NCBI GenBank assembly: GCA_021780155.1
Contig: JAJXZH010000024.1
Location: 1 to 55,099, forward strand
Source of the DNA: a bacterium
Lineage (GTDB): Bacteria; Patescibacteriota; Minisyncoccia; UBA6257; JAGOQP01
Length of the DNA stretch: 55,099 nt
Direction of reading: 5' to 3'
A program made the translations under genes and the position numbers. Below the pieces are notes generated by a model, which did not search any database, was not told the DNA's origin, and saw only the letters and a program-made list of their open reading frames with translations. Positions 14,718 to 24,139 of this stretch are shown here, one piece after another. The stretch's first letter is position 1; each line of letters opens with the position of its first letter.

Positions 14718-14753
14718 AAAACCGACCAAGATCTAAAACTGGCGGTTTTTTAT
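14716..14753 (+). terminator. Terminator after jag
   Basis: AAAAACCGACCA / TGGCGGTTTTTT imperfect stem (one bulged A), then T-run. It closes the rpmH-jag block. Confidence 0.65.
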
Positions 14754-14887
14754 TTGCTTGTTTTTTTCGCTTATCTACAACTTATTTTTTAATTAATCTT
14801 TGTTATTGATGGTCGTTTTTTAATTGTATTAATATATTTTATTTAGTGATGGAAAAACAGACAAAATGACAGGGAATAATAATGTGA

Positions 14888-14893
14888 TACAAT
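14888..14893 (+). promoter_or_regulatory. -10 box of polA (leaderless type)
   Basis: TGATACAAT, an extended -10 with TACAAT, 6 nt before ATG 14900. Confidence 0.5.
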
Positions 14894-14899
14894 AAAAAA

Positions 14900-17341
14900 A
14901 TGAAGACATTATTATTGATAGATGCCAATTCGCTTATTCATCGCTGTTTTCATGCGTTGCCTCCATTCACTAACCCCAAAGGAGAACCCGTCGGGGCTCT
15001 TTTTGGAATTTCAAACATTCTCCTTAAAATTATTTCCGATAAAAAACCGGATTATGCCGTAGCTTGTTTTGATAGACCCGAGCCGACATTCAGAAAAAAA
15101 ATGTTTTCTGATTATAAAGCCCAAAGACCAAAAGCACCCGATGAGTTGGTTTCTCAGATAATTGGCGCTCACAAACTTTTTGAAAGTTTCTCCGTTAAAT
15201 TTGCGGAAATTCCCGGATATGAAGCCGATGATATTATTGGTTCTTTAGCCAAAAAATCCGAAGAAATAAAAGACATAAAAACTATTATTTTAACCGGCGA
15301 TCTTGATTCTCTTCAGTTGGTAAAAGACGGAAAAATTATTGTTGATACTTTTAAAAAAGGAATTTCCGAAACAATTGTTTATGACGAAGAAAAGGTTAAA
15401 GAAAGATACGGAATAAAATCAGACCAGCTTATTGATTATAAAGCTCTTGTCGGAGACGCTTCGGATAACATTCCCGGCGTTTTCGGTATCGGTCCTAAAG
15501 CGGCAACCTTTATATTGCAAAAATATGAAACGTTGGAAAATTTTTTGAAAAATGGCGTTAAAGAAAAATACTACGAGAAAATAAAAGAACAGGAAAAAAC
15601 AGCTCTGCTTTCAAGGCAATTGGCCGAGATTGATCAGAATGCTCCTATTGATTTTAATCTTAATAATTTTATTTTTGCGCCCAACAAAGATAAAATGCTG
15701 GAATATTTCAAAGAAAACGACTTTTCCAGCTCTATCAAGAGATTGGAGAAAAATTTTTTTCAGGAAAGTAAAAGCGACGACAATTTTAAAAAAGAAGAAA
15801 AAATCGAAATAATAAAAAATGTCCAAACAGAAATTTTCAAAAAAGAAAATTTAATTTTAATAACCGAACAATCCATCAAGTCGCTTTCTTTGGAAGATTT
15901 AAACTCCAAAAAAGAAAAAATCGGATATGACTTAAAGTTGTTTTTTAAAGAAATAAATTTTGCTCGTCCCATTTTTGATATTGCCATCGCGTTAAAACTT
16001 TTGGGGATGGATTTTGGCGATTGGCAAGATGCTTCTTTGAAATTATTCAAACAAAATTTGCCTCAAGATGATTTTCTTTTGAAATCCTATAATTGGCTGG
16101 TTGGTAAGATTAAAGAAAAAGGACTTGAAAAAATAATGTATCAAATTGAAATGCCTCTTTTGCCGACAATCGCCAAAATGGAAAGCAATGGCATTTTAAT
16201 CGATAAAAAGGTCTTGGAAAAAACAGAAAAAGAATTAAAAGAGGCGCTAAAAATATCTCAAGACGAACTTTCAAAAATAATCGGCAAAGATATAAATCCC
16301 AATTCCCCAAAACAACTTTTGGATTATTTTAAAAATACTCTCAATCTAAAAATAAATTCCACTTCCGCCGAGGCGATAGAAAAAGCCGAAGAAAAAAATA
16401 ATCTTCCGGTTTTTGGCGCGTTGGTTTTGTATCGGGAAATTTTCAAGCTCAAAACCACTTATGTTGATGCTTTTAAAAAATTAATCGCTTCTGACGGGAG
16501 AATTCATCCGACATTTTTGCAATTAGGAGCGGCAACCGGACGACTTTCCTGCCAAAATCCAAACTTGCAAAACATTCCTCAGGAATCCCAATGGTCTCAA
16601 AAAATAAGAAGTATTTTTGTGGCTCCGTCAGGGAAAGAATTGGTTTCTTTTGACTACTCTCAAATAGAATTAAGAGTTTTGGCGTCGCTTACCGGAGACA
16701 AACAAATGATTGAAACATTCAAAAGTGGCGGCGACATTCACACGACAACGGCAGAAAAAATATTTGGAGTTTCCAAAGAACAGGTCACAAAACAAATGAG
16801 ACGATTGGCAAAAACGCTCAATTTCGGAATGGTCTATGGGATGGGGCCAAGAGCTTTTGCTCAAGGAGCAAAAATTTCATTAAAAGAAGCTCAAGATTTT
16901 ATTAAAAAATATTTTGAACAATTCCCGTCTATAAAAGAATGGGAAAAAAGAATTTTAAGCGAAGCGCGTCGAGAAGGAGTTTCAAAAAATATAAATGGAA
17001 GGTTTCGCGATGTGTCGCAAATCAACTCGGTCAATCAGAGATTTTCTTCCGAGGCGGAAAGAATGGCTAAAAATATGCCCAGTCAAAGTTTGGCGGCGGA
17101 TATTTTGAAATTGGCGATGATTGGCGCCGATGAATACATAAAAGACAAGGAGGCAAAAATGATTCTTTCCATTCACGACGAATTAATTTTTGAAGTTGAC
17201 GGATCTTTAATAAACAAAAAAGGAGAGAGCCGTTTTATCCAAGATATAAAATCTATTATGGAAAATTCTTTTGAATTGAAAGTTCCGCTTCAAGTTGAAA
17301 TAAAAACAGGAGAAAACTGGGGGAATATGAATAGTTATTGA
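14900..17341 (+). CDS. polA: DNA polymerase I
   Basis: 813 aa. The 5'-3' exonuclease domain (about 1-290) starts LLIDANSLIHRCFHAL and includes PGYEADDIIGSLA and DASDNIPGVFGIGPKAA, keeping the metal-binding acidic residues. Residues about 300-410 are a shrunken 3'-5' exonuclease-like domain that lacks the D-x-E active site, so proofreading is probably absent. The polymerase domain (about 430-813) has motif A SFDYSQIELRVLAS, motif B RRLAKTLNFGMVYG and motif C IHDELIFEV. It fills gaps in repair and replaces RNA primers. It stands alone with its own -10 box and terminator. Confidence 0.97.
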   Translation: MKTLLLIDANSLIHRCFHALPPFTNPKGEPVGALFGISNILLKIISDKKPDYAVACFDRPEPTFRKKMFSDYKAQRPKAPDELVSQIIGAHKLFESFSVKFAEIPGYEADDIIGSLAKKSEEIKDIKTIILTGDLDSLQLVKDGKIIVDTFKKGISETIVYDEEKVKERYGIKSDQLIDYKALVGDASDNIPGVFGIGPKAATFILQKYETLENFLKNGVKEKYYEKIKEQEKTALLSRQLAEIDQNAPIDFNLNNFIFAPNKDKMLEYFKENDFSSSIKRLEKNFFQESKSDDNFKKEEKIEIIKNVQTEIFKKENLILITEQSIKSLSLEDLNSKKEKIGYDLKLFFKEINFARPIFDIAIALKLLGMDFGDWQDASLKLFKQNLPQDDFLLKSYNWLVGKIKEKGLEKIMYQIEMPLLPTIAKMESNGILIDKKVLEKTEKELKEALKISQDELSKIIGKDINPNSPKQLLDYFKNTLNLKINSTSAEAIEKAEEKNNLPVFGALVLYREIFKLKTTYVDAFKKLIASDGRIHPTFLQLGAATGRLSCQNPNLQNIPQESQWSQKIRSIFVAPSGKELVSFDYSQIELRVLASLTGDKQMIETFKSGGDIHTTTAEKIFGVSKEQVTKQMRRLAKTLNFGMVYGMGPRAFAQGAKISLKEAQDFIKKYFEQFPSIKEWEKRILSEARREGVSKNINGRFRDVSQINSVNQRFSSEAERMAKNMPSQSLAADILKLAMIGADEYIKDKEAKMILSIHDELIFEVDGSLINKKGESRFIQDIKSIMENSFELKVPLQVEIKTGENWGNMNSY

Positions 17342-17362
17342 TTTTTTAATCTGACAAAATTA

Positions 17363-17390
17363 AAACCGGCAAAATGCCGGTTTGGTTTTT
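17363..17390. terminator. Terminator after polA, probably shared with the opposite gene
   Basis: AAACCGGC / GCCGGTTT with a 5-nt loop, followed by TTTGGTTTTT on plus; the minus side is flanked by TTTTAATTTTG. Confidence 0.7.
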
Positions 17391-17742
17391 ACATAATTTT
17401 ATTTTGGACGACGACTTCTTCGGTATAAAGTTGAATATCCCCCTCTTCGACTCCTTTCTCGTCGGATGACGCTTTTAATTCTCGGGCGATCTCAACCAAA
17501 TCTTTCGGGTTGAAATCTATGTAGCTGGTGGCTCCGCAATCACATTTTCCGGCAAGCATAAAAACAAAATTTCCCGGAGTTTTCTTATTTCTTGAAAAAT
17601 CGACAGGCAATGTCGTTGAATCGGAAGTTACCGAATAAAATATTTTTACAGCCAATTGCTTGAGCTCTATCGATTCGCCGCATCGATTGCATTTAGCCGG
17701 AATAAATCTCAGTTTTGCCATAAAGCGCCGGCTCATTGGCAT
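17389..17742 (-). CDS. Zinc-binding protein of unknown function
   Basis: 117 aa. CNRCGE at residues about 18-23 and CDCG about 69-72 could form one zinc site with a small beta sheet between them. The C-terminus is acidic (VEEGDIQLYTEEVVVQ). No family was recognised. Its start is fixed by GGAGGG 5 nt before ATG 17742; a promoter (TTGACA, 16-bp spacer, TAGAAT) lies just upstream. Next upstream on the same strand is the lone AAA+ ATPase, but a terminator between the two shows they are transcribed separately even though both use the strong promoter plus Shine-Dalgarno design. Confidence 0.65.
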   Translation of the reverse strand: MPMSRRFMAKLRFIPAKCNRCGESIELKQLAVKIFYSVTSDSTTLPVDFSRNKKTPGNFVFMLAGKCDCGATSYIDFNPKDLVEIARELKASSDEKGVEEGDIQLYTEEVVVQNKIM

Positions 17743-17774
17743 TGTGTCCCTCCTTTGGTTTAAGTCCTAAATTT

Positions 17775-17802
17775 ATTCTAAGGTTGCAATCTTTTTTGTC
17801 AA
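17775..17802 (-). promoter_or_regulatory. Promoter of the zinc-binding protein gene
   Basis: TTGACA at 17802-17797, 16-bp spacer, TAGAAT at 17780-17775. The -35 lies next to the terminator of the upstream AAA+ gene. Confidence 0.6.
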
Positions 17803-17826
17803 TAAAAATCCGGCGTTTAGGCCGGA
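17801..17826 (-). terminator. Terminator after the lone AAA+ ATPase gene
   Basis: TCCGGC / GCCGGA with a 6-nt loop, then TTTTTATTG on the minus strand. Confidence 0.8.
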
Positions 17827-17839
17827 AATAAAATGACTT

Positions 17840-19147
17840 CTAATCGCTTCCGAAGATGTCGGGGACTTTTTCTTCGTCTTCATCGGGGTCAAAAAATGCT
17901 TCTTCTATTTCAATTCCGTCTACTTCTCTGATTGATGACTTACTCATGTCTTTTTGAAAAACAATCATTCCCGTTTTTTTATTGATATCGGCGAATATGA
18001 CATCTCCCCGTCTGATGTCTCCGCTGTTGAGCGGGCCGGCCAGTTTTTCTCTGATATACTTTTTGATTCTTTTTCTGGCTTGTCTGCCGCCAAACTCGGG
18101 ATGGTCGGATGACTTTTTGAAAATGAATTCAAGTAATTCATTCGAAGCTCTCAAAAAAATTCTTTGATTTTTCCAAAGAAAATCAGTGATTTCCTTGAAT
18201 TCCAAATTCATAATCGCTTTTAGTTCATCGGCCGACGGCTGCTTAAAAACAATTGTGTTTTCTTCTATGCGGTTAAACAATTCGGGAGGAATGACTTTTC
18301 TCAATTTATCGACGGCGATGTGCCAATTGATGTTTTTGTCGGATTTGCTTGTCCCAAATCCGATTGATGTCTGCCCATTTTTTGCCATAGACGCCAATTT
18401 GTCTGAAGCCAAGTTGCTTGTCAAAAAAATAAAAGAGTTTTTGAAGGAAACAATTTCCGCATACTTGCCCTTAATGGCAATCTGTCCTTTACTTGAAATT
18501 TCCAAAAGGAGATTCCAAAGGGCATGACTGGATTTTTCGAATTCATCAATCAGAATCACCGAACGAATCGGTTCCCGATTAAATATAATATCTATTTGAA
18601 TTTTCAAACTGGAATCCAAATTTTTATAATGTTCAAAAAATTCGTCCCATTCGGGAAGTTTCTCGTCTTTGGATCGAAGAATGTTTGCTGTTTTGGACAG
18701 TTCATTCATCAATTCTCTGACTCTGGCATTTTTTTTGTAGGCAACCATCATACGATGCCGTTTGACGTAGGAATCTATATTGTCTTGAGTCAAAATAGGC
18801 GGGTCGTCATATCCCACATAAGAATGAGAAGAGCCGGTCAAACTGGTGATTAGATGGTCCTGCGAAAAATCAGGACCAAGAATCTTAGTCATTCCATCTT
18901 TTTTGCCCGAAAGGAATTCTGCCACCAATTCGGCGGTGTATGTCTTTCCCGTTCCCGTTCCTCCCAAAAACAATCCGACGAAAATGGGCGTTTGCGGGTC
19001 TTTAAGCGGAGATAGCGACAAATTAAAAGATGAAACAATTCTTTCTATGGCGAGTTGTTGTCCCATCAATCTTTCCGATAAAAATTTTTTTAATTCCGAA
19101 GCTTCCGGATGGAGTTTATCGGTTCTGATGTTTACCATCGTAGACAT
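17840..19147 (-). CDS. Single-domain Clp-type AAA+ ATPase
   Basis: 435 aa from ATG 19147. It resembles the second AAA+ ring of ClpA/ClpB/ClpC: linker SERLMGQQLAIERIV, Walker A GGTGTGKT, a pore-like GYDDPPIL, Walker B SVILIDEFEKS, sensor 1 FIFLTSN, Arg finger PPELFNRIEE, and the C-terminal small domain HPEFGGRQARKRIKKYI. The N-terminal domain and first ring are missing, and about 80 extra helical residues sit between Walker A and Walker B. The acidic tail is unusual. The track's Met at 19183 lies inside the -10 box (TACAAT), so it cannot be on the mRNA; GGGGGGGAG just before ATG 19147 marks the true start. Confidence 0.8.
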   Translation of the reverse strand: MSTMVNIRTDKLHPEASELKKFLSERLMGQQLAIERIVSSFNLSLSPLKDPQTPIFVGLFLGGTGTGKTYTAELVAEFLSGKKDGMTKILGPDFSQDHLITSLTGSSHSYVGYDDPPILTQDNIDSYVKRHRMMVAYKKNARVRELMNELSKTANILRSKDEKLPEWDEFFEHYKNLDSSLKIQIDIIFNREPIRSVILIDEFEKSSHALWNLLLEISSKGQIAIKGKYAEIVSFKNSFIFLTSNLASDKLASMAKNGQTSIGFGTSKSDKNINWHIAVDKLRKVIPPELFNRIEENTIVFKQPSADELKAIMNLEFKEITDFLWKNQRIFLRASNELLEFIFKKSSDHPEFGGRQARKRIKKYIREKLAGPLNSGDIRRGDVIFADINKKTGMIVFQKDMSKSSIREVDGIEIEEAFFDPDEDEEKVPDIFGSD

Positions 19148-19181
19148 TTCTCCCCCCCCTTTTTTTAAAAAAGCTTTTGAC

Positions 19182-19211
19182 ATTGTAAATCGTTTCGCTT
19201 TTTAATGTCAA
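19182..19211 (-). promoter_or_regulatory. Promoter of the lone AAA+ ATPase gene; decides the start codon
   Basis: TTGACA (19211-19206), 18-bp spacer, TACAAT (19187-19182). Transcription would begin near 19175, downstream of the ORF-track ATG and upstream of the Shine-Dalgarno-led ATG at 19147. Confidence 0.7.
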
Positions 19212-19252
19212 TTGTTTTAATTTTTGACGGCTGTTATATTTATCTTATATTT

Positions 19253-19804
19253 ATGAGAGAATTTTATTCCAAAGCCATTGTTTTGGGCAGAAAAGATTCC
19301 GGTGAAGTTGACGCGGTGATTGATTTATTTACCGAAGATTTTGGTAAAATATCCGCCTGGGCAAAAAGTGTTAAAAAAATAAAATCAAAACTTTCCGGCC
19401 ATTTACAGCCGATGTCTTTTGTTAAAGCTCGTTTCATTCAACGCTCGGGACCAAAAGACGGGTGGTCAATGATTGATTGCATAAGCGACGACGATTTTTC
19501 GGACTTTTATACGAAAGAACGTTATGACCTTTTACCTTTGATAAATTTTTTGAACAAATATCTTTTTGAATTTCAATCGGACAGAAAATTATGGGCCTTC
19601 TTGTCTCAAATTTTTTTAAAAAAATACGACACAAACCAGACATCAAAAGCGCTTTTAAAAATAATGGGTTTTGATCCCGATAAATCTTCTTGCGCTGCGT
19701 GCCACTCTAATTTGGTCGGGGCGTTTAAAGCCGATAGTCAGATATTTTTGTGCCAGAGGTGTGCTTTAAAATTTAACCCGAATGAGCTATTATTATTTAA
19801 ATAG
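19253..19804 (+). CDS. recO: DNA repair protein RecO
   Basis: 183 aa from ATG 19253. The N-terminal OB fold reads [39 protein letters not shown], typical of RecO, and the C-terminal part has CAACHSNL and CQRC, a four-Cys zinc site. RecO loads RecA on SSB-coated DNA in the RecFOR gap-repair pathway. It is shorter than the usual 230-250 aa because the helical middle is compact. The ORF track begins at 19205; the first 16 residues do not match the family and lie over a TTGACG promoter-like element, so I take the later ATG. A surface-protein gene follows after 32 bp. Confidence 0.88.
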   Translation: MREFYSKAIVLGRKDSGEVDAVIDLFTEDFGKISAWAKSVKKIKSKLSGHLQPMSFVKARFIQRSGPKDGWSMIDCISDDDFSDFYTKERYDLLPLINFLNKYLFEFQSDRKLWAFLSQIFLKKYDTNQTSKALLKIMGFDPDKSSCAACHSNLVGAFKADSQIFLCQRCALKFNPNELLLFK

Positions 19805-19836
19805 TCGCCAAAATTAAAATTGGCAAAATATTTTTT

Positions 19837-21732
19837 ATGTCGCTTGAAGATTTAGAAAAAGAGCTTTACTCCCAAAAAGAAACAAAAAGAGAACAATCAA
19901 AAATTGTTTCCGATGATTTTAATAAAAGCAGCGGCAATTCTTTGCCGTTAAGTTCCTGGAAAGATTCCGAGGACTCAAAAAAGGGAACGAATTTTACCGG
20001 TAAGACCATTTCAAAATACGGAAAAACTTTAATTATTTCTCTTATTTCCATAATTTTGATTTTGGTTGGCTTTTCCGGTTTTTATCTTTATCAATATTTT
20101 TCAACCAAAGATGTTTCGGTTGATTTTTCCGGCCCAACGCAAGCCGATGTCGGCAGTCCGTTTACTCTTTCGGTCACCTTCAATAATGTTTCAAAAAGAA
20201 CGCTTGGTTCTCCCAGCGTTTCTCTTTCTTTGCCTGACGGAGTTATTTATGTTCAGGATCCGTCAAAAAGAGTGGTCACTTATAATATCGACCCGGTAGC
20301 TCCGGGTGTTTCCATAAAAGAAGATTATCAGATAGCAATCGTGGGAAATTCTTTGCAGACATATCAATTTATCGGAACCGTTTCTTATGCGTATGATGCC
20401 AATACTTTTTCCAGCCGATTTGAAAAAACAAAGACCTTTGGAGTTTTGGCGCGAGACCCGATTATCGCTCTTGATCTAAGCACTCCCAACAAAGTTTTAA
20501 ACGGACAAGATTTTGAAATAGATTTGCAGTATCAAAATGTTTCCGATTCCCCAATAGACACCGCAAAGATTCAATTCAAAGTCCCTGACAATTTTCATTT
20601 AAACAATTCAAGTCCGACTTTAAACAGCGATTACTCATTGAATTTAACCAACATCCCGCCATCCACTCAAACGCCGGTTATTTTTTCCGGAACCATAACA
20701 GGCAAGGAATCTTCCTTCTTTAATATTGAAGCTCATGCTCAGGTTCAAATTGGCGGTCAGTATTATGACATCAATGTCAAAACCGCTTCCATTTCCATAG
20801 AGCCGTCGCCTCTTTCTTTGCAAGTTCAATTGAACGGCAATAGTCAAATCGTCAATCCCGGCGATCAACTTAATTATCAAATAAATTTTGCCAATAATTC
20901 CAATATAAATTTATCGGATGTGGTTTTGACCGCTACATTGCAAGGAGCAATGTTTGATTATTCTTCAATTTCAAGCGATGGTTATTTTAACGGTTCTGAT
21001 AATTCAATCACCTGGACGGCGGCAAATTTGCCGGCGTTAAAAGAGCTTGCTTCAAATGCGCAGGGAAGCGCTTCGTTTAAAATAAAATTACTTTCCGATT
21101 TTCCGATCAATCTTTTGAGTGATAAAAATTTCACTGTTAAAGTTGTTGGACAAATATCGTCGCCCACCGTTCCTTATAATGTTACCGCCTCAAAGACGGT
21201 TGGTTTTGATGAATTGGAAAATAAAATTTCTGGATATCTTTCGGTTTATCAGAGCGCTTTTCATAAAGAGCCATCTTCTGATATTATCAATTCCGGATCG
21301 ATTCCTCCCGTTGTCGGGCAAGCCACCGAATACACCGTTCATTGGAATTTTTCTGCCTTTGCCGATGACTTTACCGATGTTAAAATGACCGCTTTCTTGG
21401 GACCGGGAGTTTCTTGGACCGGTAAATTTACCGCCAATACACAATCGGTTCCGACTTATGATCCGCGAACTCAGGAAATAACTTGGGATATCGGCTCTAT
21501 TATCGCCAATCAGGGAGTTATTGGACAAGGACCGCAAGCGACTTTTCAAATTTCGCTCACTCCTTCCGTAAACCAAGTCGGCTCAAGGCCTCTTTTGGTA
21601 AGCCAAATTAATGTTTCCGGAAACGATGCTTTTACCAGTCAGCCGGCGCAACTCTCTTTGAAACAAATTGAAGCCAAAGACATTTCCGACCCATTATTGC
21701 CGATGGGATTTGACACCGTTGTGGCTCAATAG
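19837..21732 (+). CDS. Single-pass membrane protein with extracellular beta-sandwich repeats
   Basis: 631 aa. A charged cytoplasmic segment of about 65 residues, one hydrophobic helix ([23 protein letters not shown]), then about 540 residues of Ser/Thr/Asn-rich beta-strand sequence outside. Repeated phrases such as [25 protein letters not shown] and [13 protein letters not shown], each spaced about 110-140 residues apart, look like Ig-like DUF11/CARDB-type modules often used as stalks on cell surfaces. No catalytic motif is visible. It sits between recO and glyQS on one strand with gaps of 32 and 37 bp and is probably in their operon. Confidence 0.65.
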   Translation: MSLEDLEKELYSQKETKREQSKIVSDDFNKSSGNSLPLSSWKDSEDSKKGTNFTGKTISKYGKTLIISLISIILILVGFSGFYLYQYFSTKDVSVDFSGPTQADVGSPFTLSVTFNNVSKRTLGSPSVSLSLPDGVIYVQDPSKRVVTYNIDPVAPGVSIKEDYQIAIVGNSLQTYQFIGTVSYAYDANTFSSRFEKTKTFGVLARDPIIALDLSTPNKVLNGQDFEIDLQYQNVSDSPIDTAKIQFKVPDNFHLNNSSPTLNSDYSLNLTNIPPSTQTPVIFSGTITGKESSFFNIEAHAQVQIGGQYYDINVKTASISIEPSPLSLQVQLNGNSQIVNPGDQLNYQINFANNSNINLSDVVLTATLQGAMFDYSSISSDGYFNGSDNSITWTAANLPALKELASNAQGSASFKIKLLSDFPINLLSDKNFTVKVVGQISSPTVPYNVTASKTVGFDELENKISGYLSVYQSAFHKEPSSDIINSGSIPPVVGQATEYTVHWNFSAFADDFTDVKMTAFLGPGVSWTGKFTANTQSVPTYDPRTQEITWDIGSIIANQGVIGQGPQATFQISLTPSVNQVGSRPLLVSQINVSGNDAFTSQPAQLSLKQIEAKDISDPLLPMGFDTVVAQ

Positions 21733-21769
21733 GTAATCTCTAAAAATACGTTTTGATTAAAAATATAAG

Positions 21770-23122
21770 ATGAAAAAAGAAAAAGAAAAAGAAGTCAGCT
21801 CCGATTTAATGGAAAAAATAATCAGCCTTTCCAAAAGAAGAGGATTTATTTTTGCCGGTTCTGAAATATACGGCGGACTTGCCAATGCTTGGGATTTTGG
21901 TCCGCTTGGAGTTGAGCTCAAAAACAATATCAAAAAATCCTGGTGGAATTATTTTGTCCACCAAAGAGATGATATGTATGGCATAGACGCCGCTATTTTG
22001 ATGAATCCAAAAACTTGGGAAGCCAGCGGACACTTGAGGGGATTTTCTGACGCTTTGATTGAATGCAAAAATTGCCACGAAAGATTTAGGGTTGATATGT
22101 TGCAAAAAGACAAAGATGAAAAATACATCTGTCCTTCTTGCGGAAAAAAAGAATTTACCGAAGCCAAGCAATTTAATTTAATGCTCAAAACATTTTTGGG
22201 TCCGTCCGAAGATGAATCTCACATTGTTTATTTTCGTCCCGAAACAGCGCAGGCAATGTTTGTTGATTTCAAACAAGTAGTTTCGTCGATGTCTCCAAAA
22301 ATTCCGTTTGGAATTGCTCAAATCGGGAAATCTTTTAGAAACGAAATTACTCCGGGAAATTTTATTTTTAGAACCAGAGAGTTTGAACAAATGGAAATAG
22401 AATATTTCATCCATCAGAATTCTTGGCAAGACCAGTTTGAATATTGGTTGTCGGAACTTAAAAAATGGATGAAATCCATCGGATTAGACGAATCAAAAAT
22501 TTTTTATTATGAGGTTCCCGAAAGCGATAGAGCTCACTATTCAAAAAGAACCGTTGATATAGAGTTTGAATTTCCTTTCGGCAAAAAAGAACTTTATGGA
22601 TTGGCTTATCGTGGAGATTTTGATTTATCCAGCCATCAAAAATCAAGCGGACAAAATATGGAATATTTTGACGAAAAAACCGGAGAAAAATTTATTCCTC
22701 ATGTTATTGAGCCATCGCTTGGAGTTGAACGCACGGCGTTGGCAATTTTAACTTCCGCTTATAAAGAAGAAAAAATAGAAAAAGACACCAGAGTTTATCT
22801 TGATTTGAATATCAATCTGGCGCCATATAAAGCCGCTGTTTTTCCGCTGATGGCAAACAAGCCCGAGTTGGTCAAAAAAGCCAAAGAAATATATTCAAAA
22901 ATAAAATCCGCCAAAGTAACGCCGGTGGCGTTTGATGATGGCGGGAATGTCGGCAAAAGATATCGCCGTCAGGATGAAATCGGAACTCCCTATTGTTTCA
23001 CAATTGATTTTCAAACGCTTGAGGACAACACTATTACGGTTAGGGACAGAAACACAATGAAGCAGGAGAGAATTTCTTCCGATTCGGCGCCTGATTTTAT
23101 CAAACAAAAAATGGAGTTTTAA
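21770..23122 (+). CDS. glyQS: Glycyl-tRNA synthetase (single-chain, alpha2 type)
   Basis: 450 aa class II enzyme. Motif 1 region (GPLGVELKNNIKKSWW), motif 2 (RNEITPGNFIFRTREFEQMEIEYF), motif 3 (PSLGVERTALAIL), and an inserted zinc ribbon (CKNCHERF ... CPSCGKK) that helps recognise tRNA. The C-terminal anticodon-binding domain contains NVGKRYRRQDEIGTPYCFTID. It charges tRNA-Gly. This is the archaeal/eukaryotic-like dimeric form, not the tetrameric GlyQ+GlyS, and is common in CPR and some other bacteria. A terminator follows. Confidence 0.96.
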   Translation: MKKEKEKEVSSDLMEKIISLSKRRGFIFAGSEIYGGLANAWDFGPLGVELKNNIKKSWWNYFVHQRDDMYGIDAAILMNPKTWEASGHLRGFSDALIECKNCHERFRVDMLQKDKDEKYICPSCGKKEFTEAKQFNLMLKTFLGPSEDESHIVYFRPETAQAMFVDFKQVVSSMSPKIPFGIAQIGKSFRNEITPGNFIFRTREFEQMEIEYFIHQNSWQDQFEYWLSELKKWMKSIGLDESKIFYYEVPESDRAHYSKRTVDIEFEFPFGKKELYGLAYRGDFDLSSHQKSSGQNMEYFDEKTGEKFIPHVIEPSLGVERTALAILTSAYKEEKIEKDTRVYLDLNINLAPYKAAVFPLMANKPELVKKAKEIYSKIKSAKVTPVAFDDGGNVGKRYRRQDEIGTPYCFTIDFQTLEDNTITVRDRNTMKQERISSDSAPDFIKQKMEF

Positions 23123-23133
23123 AAATATTTTTT

Positions 23134-23158
23134 ACCGCTATCTTTGGCGGTTTTTTAT
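23134..23158 (+). terminator. Terminator after glyQS
   Basis: ACCGC / GCGGT stem with an 8-nt loop, then TTTTTTATTT. Confidence 0.7.
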
Positions 23159-23201
23159 TTGACGGATAAAAACAAAAAATCTACAATCTTTTTAGTTCTT
23201 A

Positions 23202-23807
23202 ATGGGGGCGGAGATGAGGCCTATCCGATTGAAATTCGCTCTGTTCGTTTCTTTGGTTGTTGTTTTTTCTGTGGCGATTTACGGAATTTGCGTTTGGCAA
23301 GAATTTGTTTTTCTAAAGCCAACGATCCAGCAAAAATATCGCGCTTTGTGGATTTCGGGTCATAGTATGGAGCCGAATTTTCATAATAACGATGTTATTA
23401 TTTTAAAAAACATCAATAAAAATTACAAAATCAAAAGATGGGATGTGGTTTCGGTTACTCATACAGGATTTTATTGGGACAAAAATCTGACTATGCCTGA
23501 GGATTTTTTAAAAAGGGTAGTCGGACTTCCCGGAGAAGAGTTGATGTTTAACGACGGGAAAATATTTGCCAGAATGTCGCCCGGATTTTTCAGAAAAGTA
23601 TCCGGAAATTTCAATCGTCTCGGTTGCACAAAATTTTTTAGGATTCGTTTGGATAAAAATCAGTATTTTGTTTTGGGAGACAACCGCCAATTTTCTTTGG
23701 ATTCTAGATACTTTGGTCCGATTTATGACTTCCAAATAAATGGAGTTGAAGTTTTCAGAACTTCAAACGAATCTTTGTCCAATATTATTTTTAACGCGAT
23801 TAATTAA
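23202..23807 (+). CDS. lepB: Signal peptidase I
   Basis: 201 aa. One N-terminal membrane helix (about 10-30), then SGHSMEPNF with the catalytic Ser, FLKRVVGLPGE with the catalytic Lys, and LGDNRQFSLDSRYFGPI, the family signature. It removes signal peptides from exported proteins, matching the many secreted proteins in this window. The start could be ATG 23202 or ATG 23214; the second is preceded immediately by GGAG, too close for normal initiation, so I keep 23202. The stop codon lies inside the terminator palindrome. Confidence 0.94.
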   Translation: MGAEMRPIRLKFALFVSLVVVFSVAIYGICVWQEFVFLKPTIQQKYRALWISGHSMEPNFHNNDVIILKNINKNYKIKRWDVVSVTHTGFYWDKNLTMPEDFLKRVVGLPGEELMFNDGKIFARMSPGFFRKVSGNFNRLGCTKFFRIRLDKNQYFVLGDNRQFSLDSRYFGPIYDFQINGVEVFRTSNESLSNIIFNAIN

Positions 23808-23820
23808 TCGCGTTTTTTAA
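23793..23820 (+). terminator. Terminator overlapping the lepB stop
   Basis: Perfect palindrome AACGCGATTA / TAATCGCGTT followed by TTTT; it contains the lepB TAA. Confidence 0.8.
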
Positions 23821-23827
23821 TTAATAA

Positions 23828-23856
23828 TTGACAATCACTATCGTTTTTGTTATAAA
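23828..23856 (+). promoter_or_regulatory. Strong promoter of the 65-aa gene
   Basis: TTGACA, 17-bp spacer, TATAAA. Leader of about 26 nt before ATG 23889, with AAAGAAAGGA as ribosome site. Confidence 0.75.
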
Positions 23857-23888
23857 CTTTTTAGCTCTAAAAAAGAAAGGACAAAAAG

Positions 23889-24086
23889 ATGCCAAACGGT
23901 TTTAACCAAAAAGAAGACGATTTGCCTTCGAGAATGGAAGTTTTGAGTGTTTTGTCGGAGGAATTAAGCAATTGTCATTTGACTGCCGATGAGATGAGGA
24001 CTCTATCGCAGAGTCGGATTTTCAGAGAATTGATGCAGATGGCGATCTTGCGTTTTTATCCCAAGAATGTCCAAAGGAAGGGCTGA
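23889..24086 (+). CDS. Small soluble protein of unknown function, stand-alone unit
   Basis: 65 aa. After a polar start (MPNGFNQKEDDLPS) it is an amphipathic, mostly helical chain (RMEVLSVLSEELSNCHLTADEMRTLS), with no membrane segment or zinc site. No family was recognised. A near-consensus promoter, a purine-rich ribosome site 5-6 nt before the ATG and an immediate terminator make it a clean one-gene transcript, likely well expressed. Confidence 0.65.
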   Translation: MPNGFNQKEDDLPSRMEVLSVLSEELSNCHLTADEMRTLSQSRIFRELMQMAILRFYPKNVQRKG

Positions 24087-24096
24087 TTTTTTTCTC

Positions 24097-24138
24097 GCCG
24101 CTCGCGTATGTAACATATACCGAGCGGCTTTTTTATTT
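24097..24138 (+). terminator. Terminator after the 65-aa gene
   Basis: GCCGCTCG / CGAGCGGC with inner GTAT/ATAC pairing, then TTTTTTATTTTTT. It does not carry a T-run for the converging giant gene on the minus strand. Confidence 0.8.
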
Positions 24139-24139
24139 T

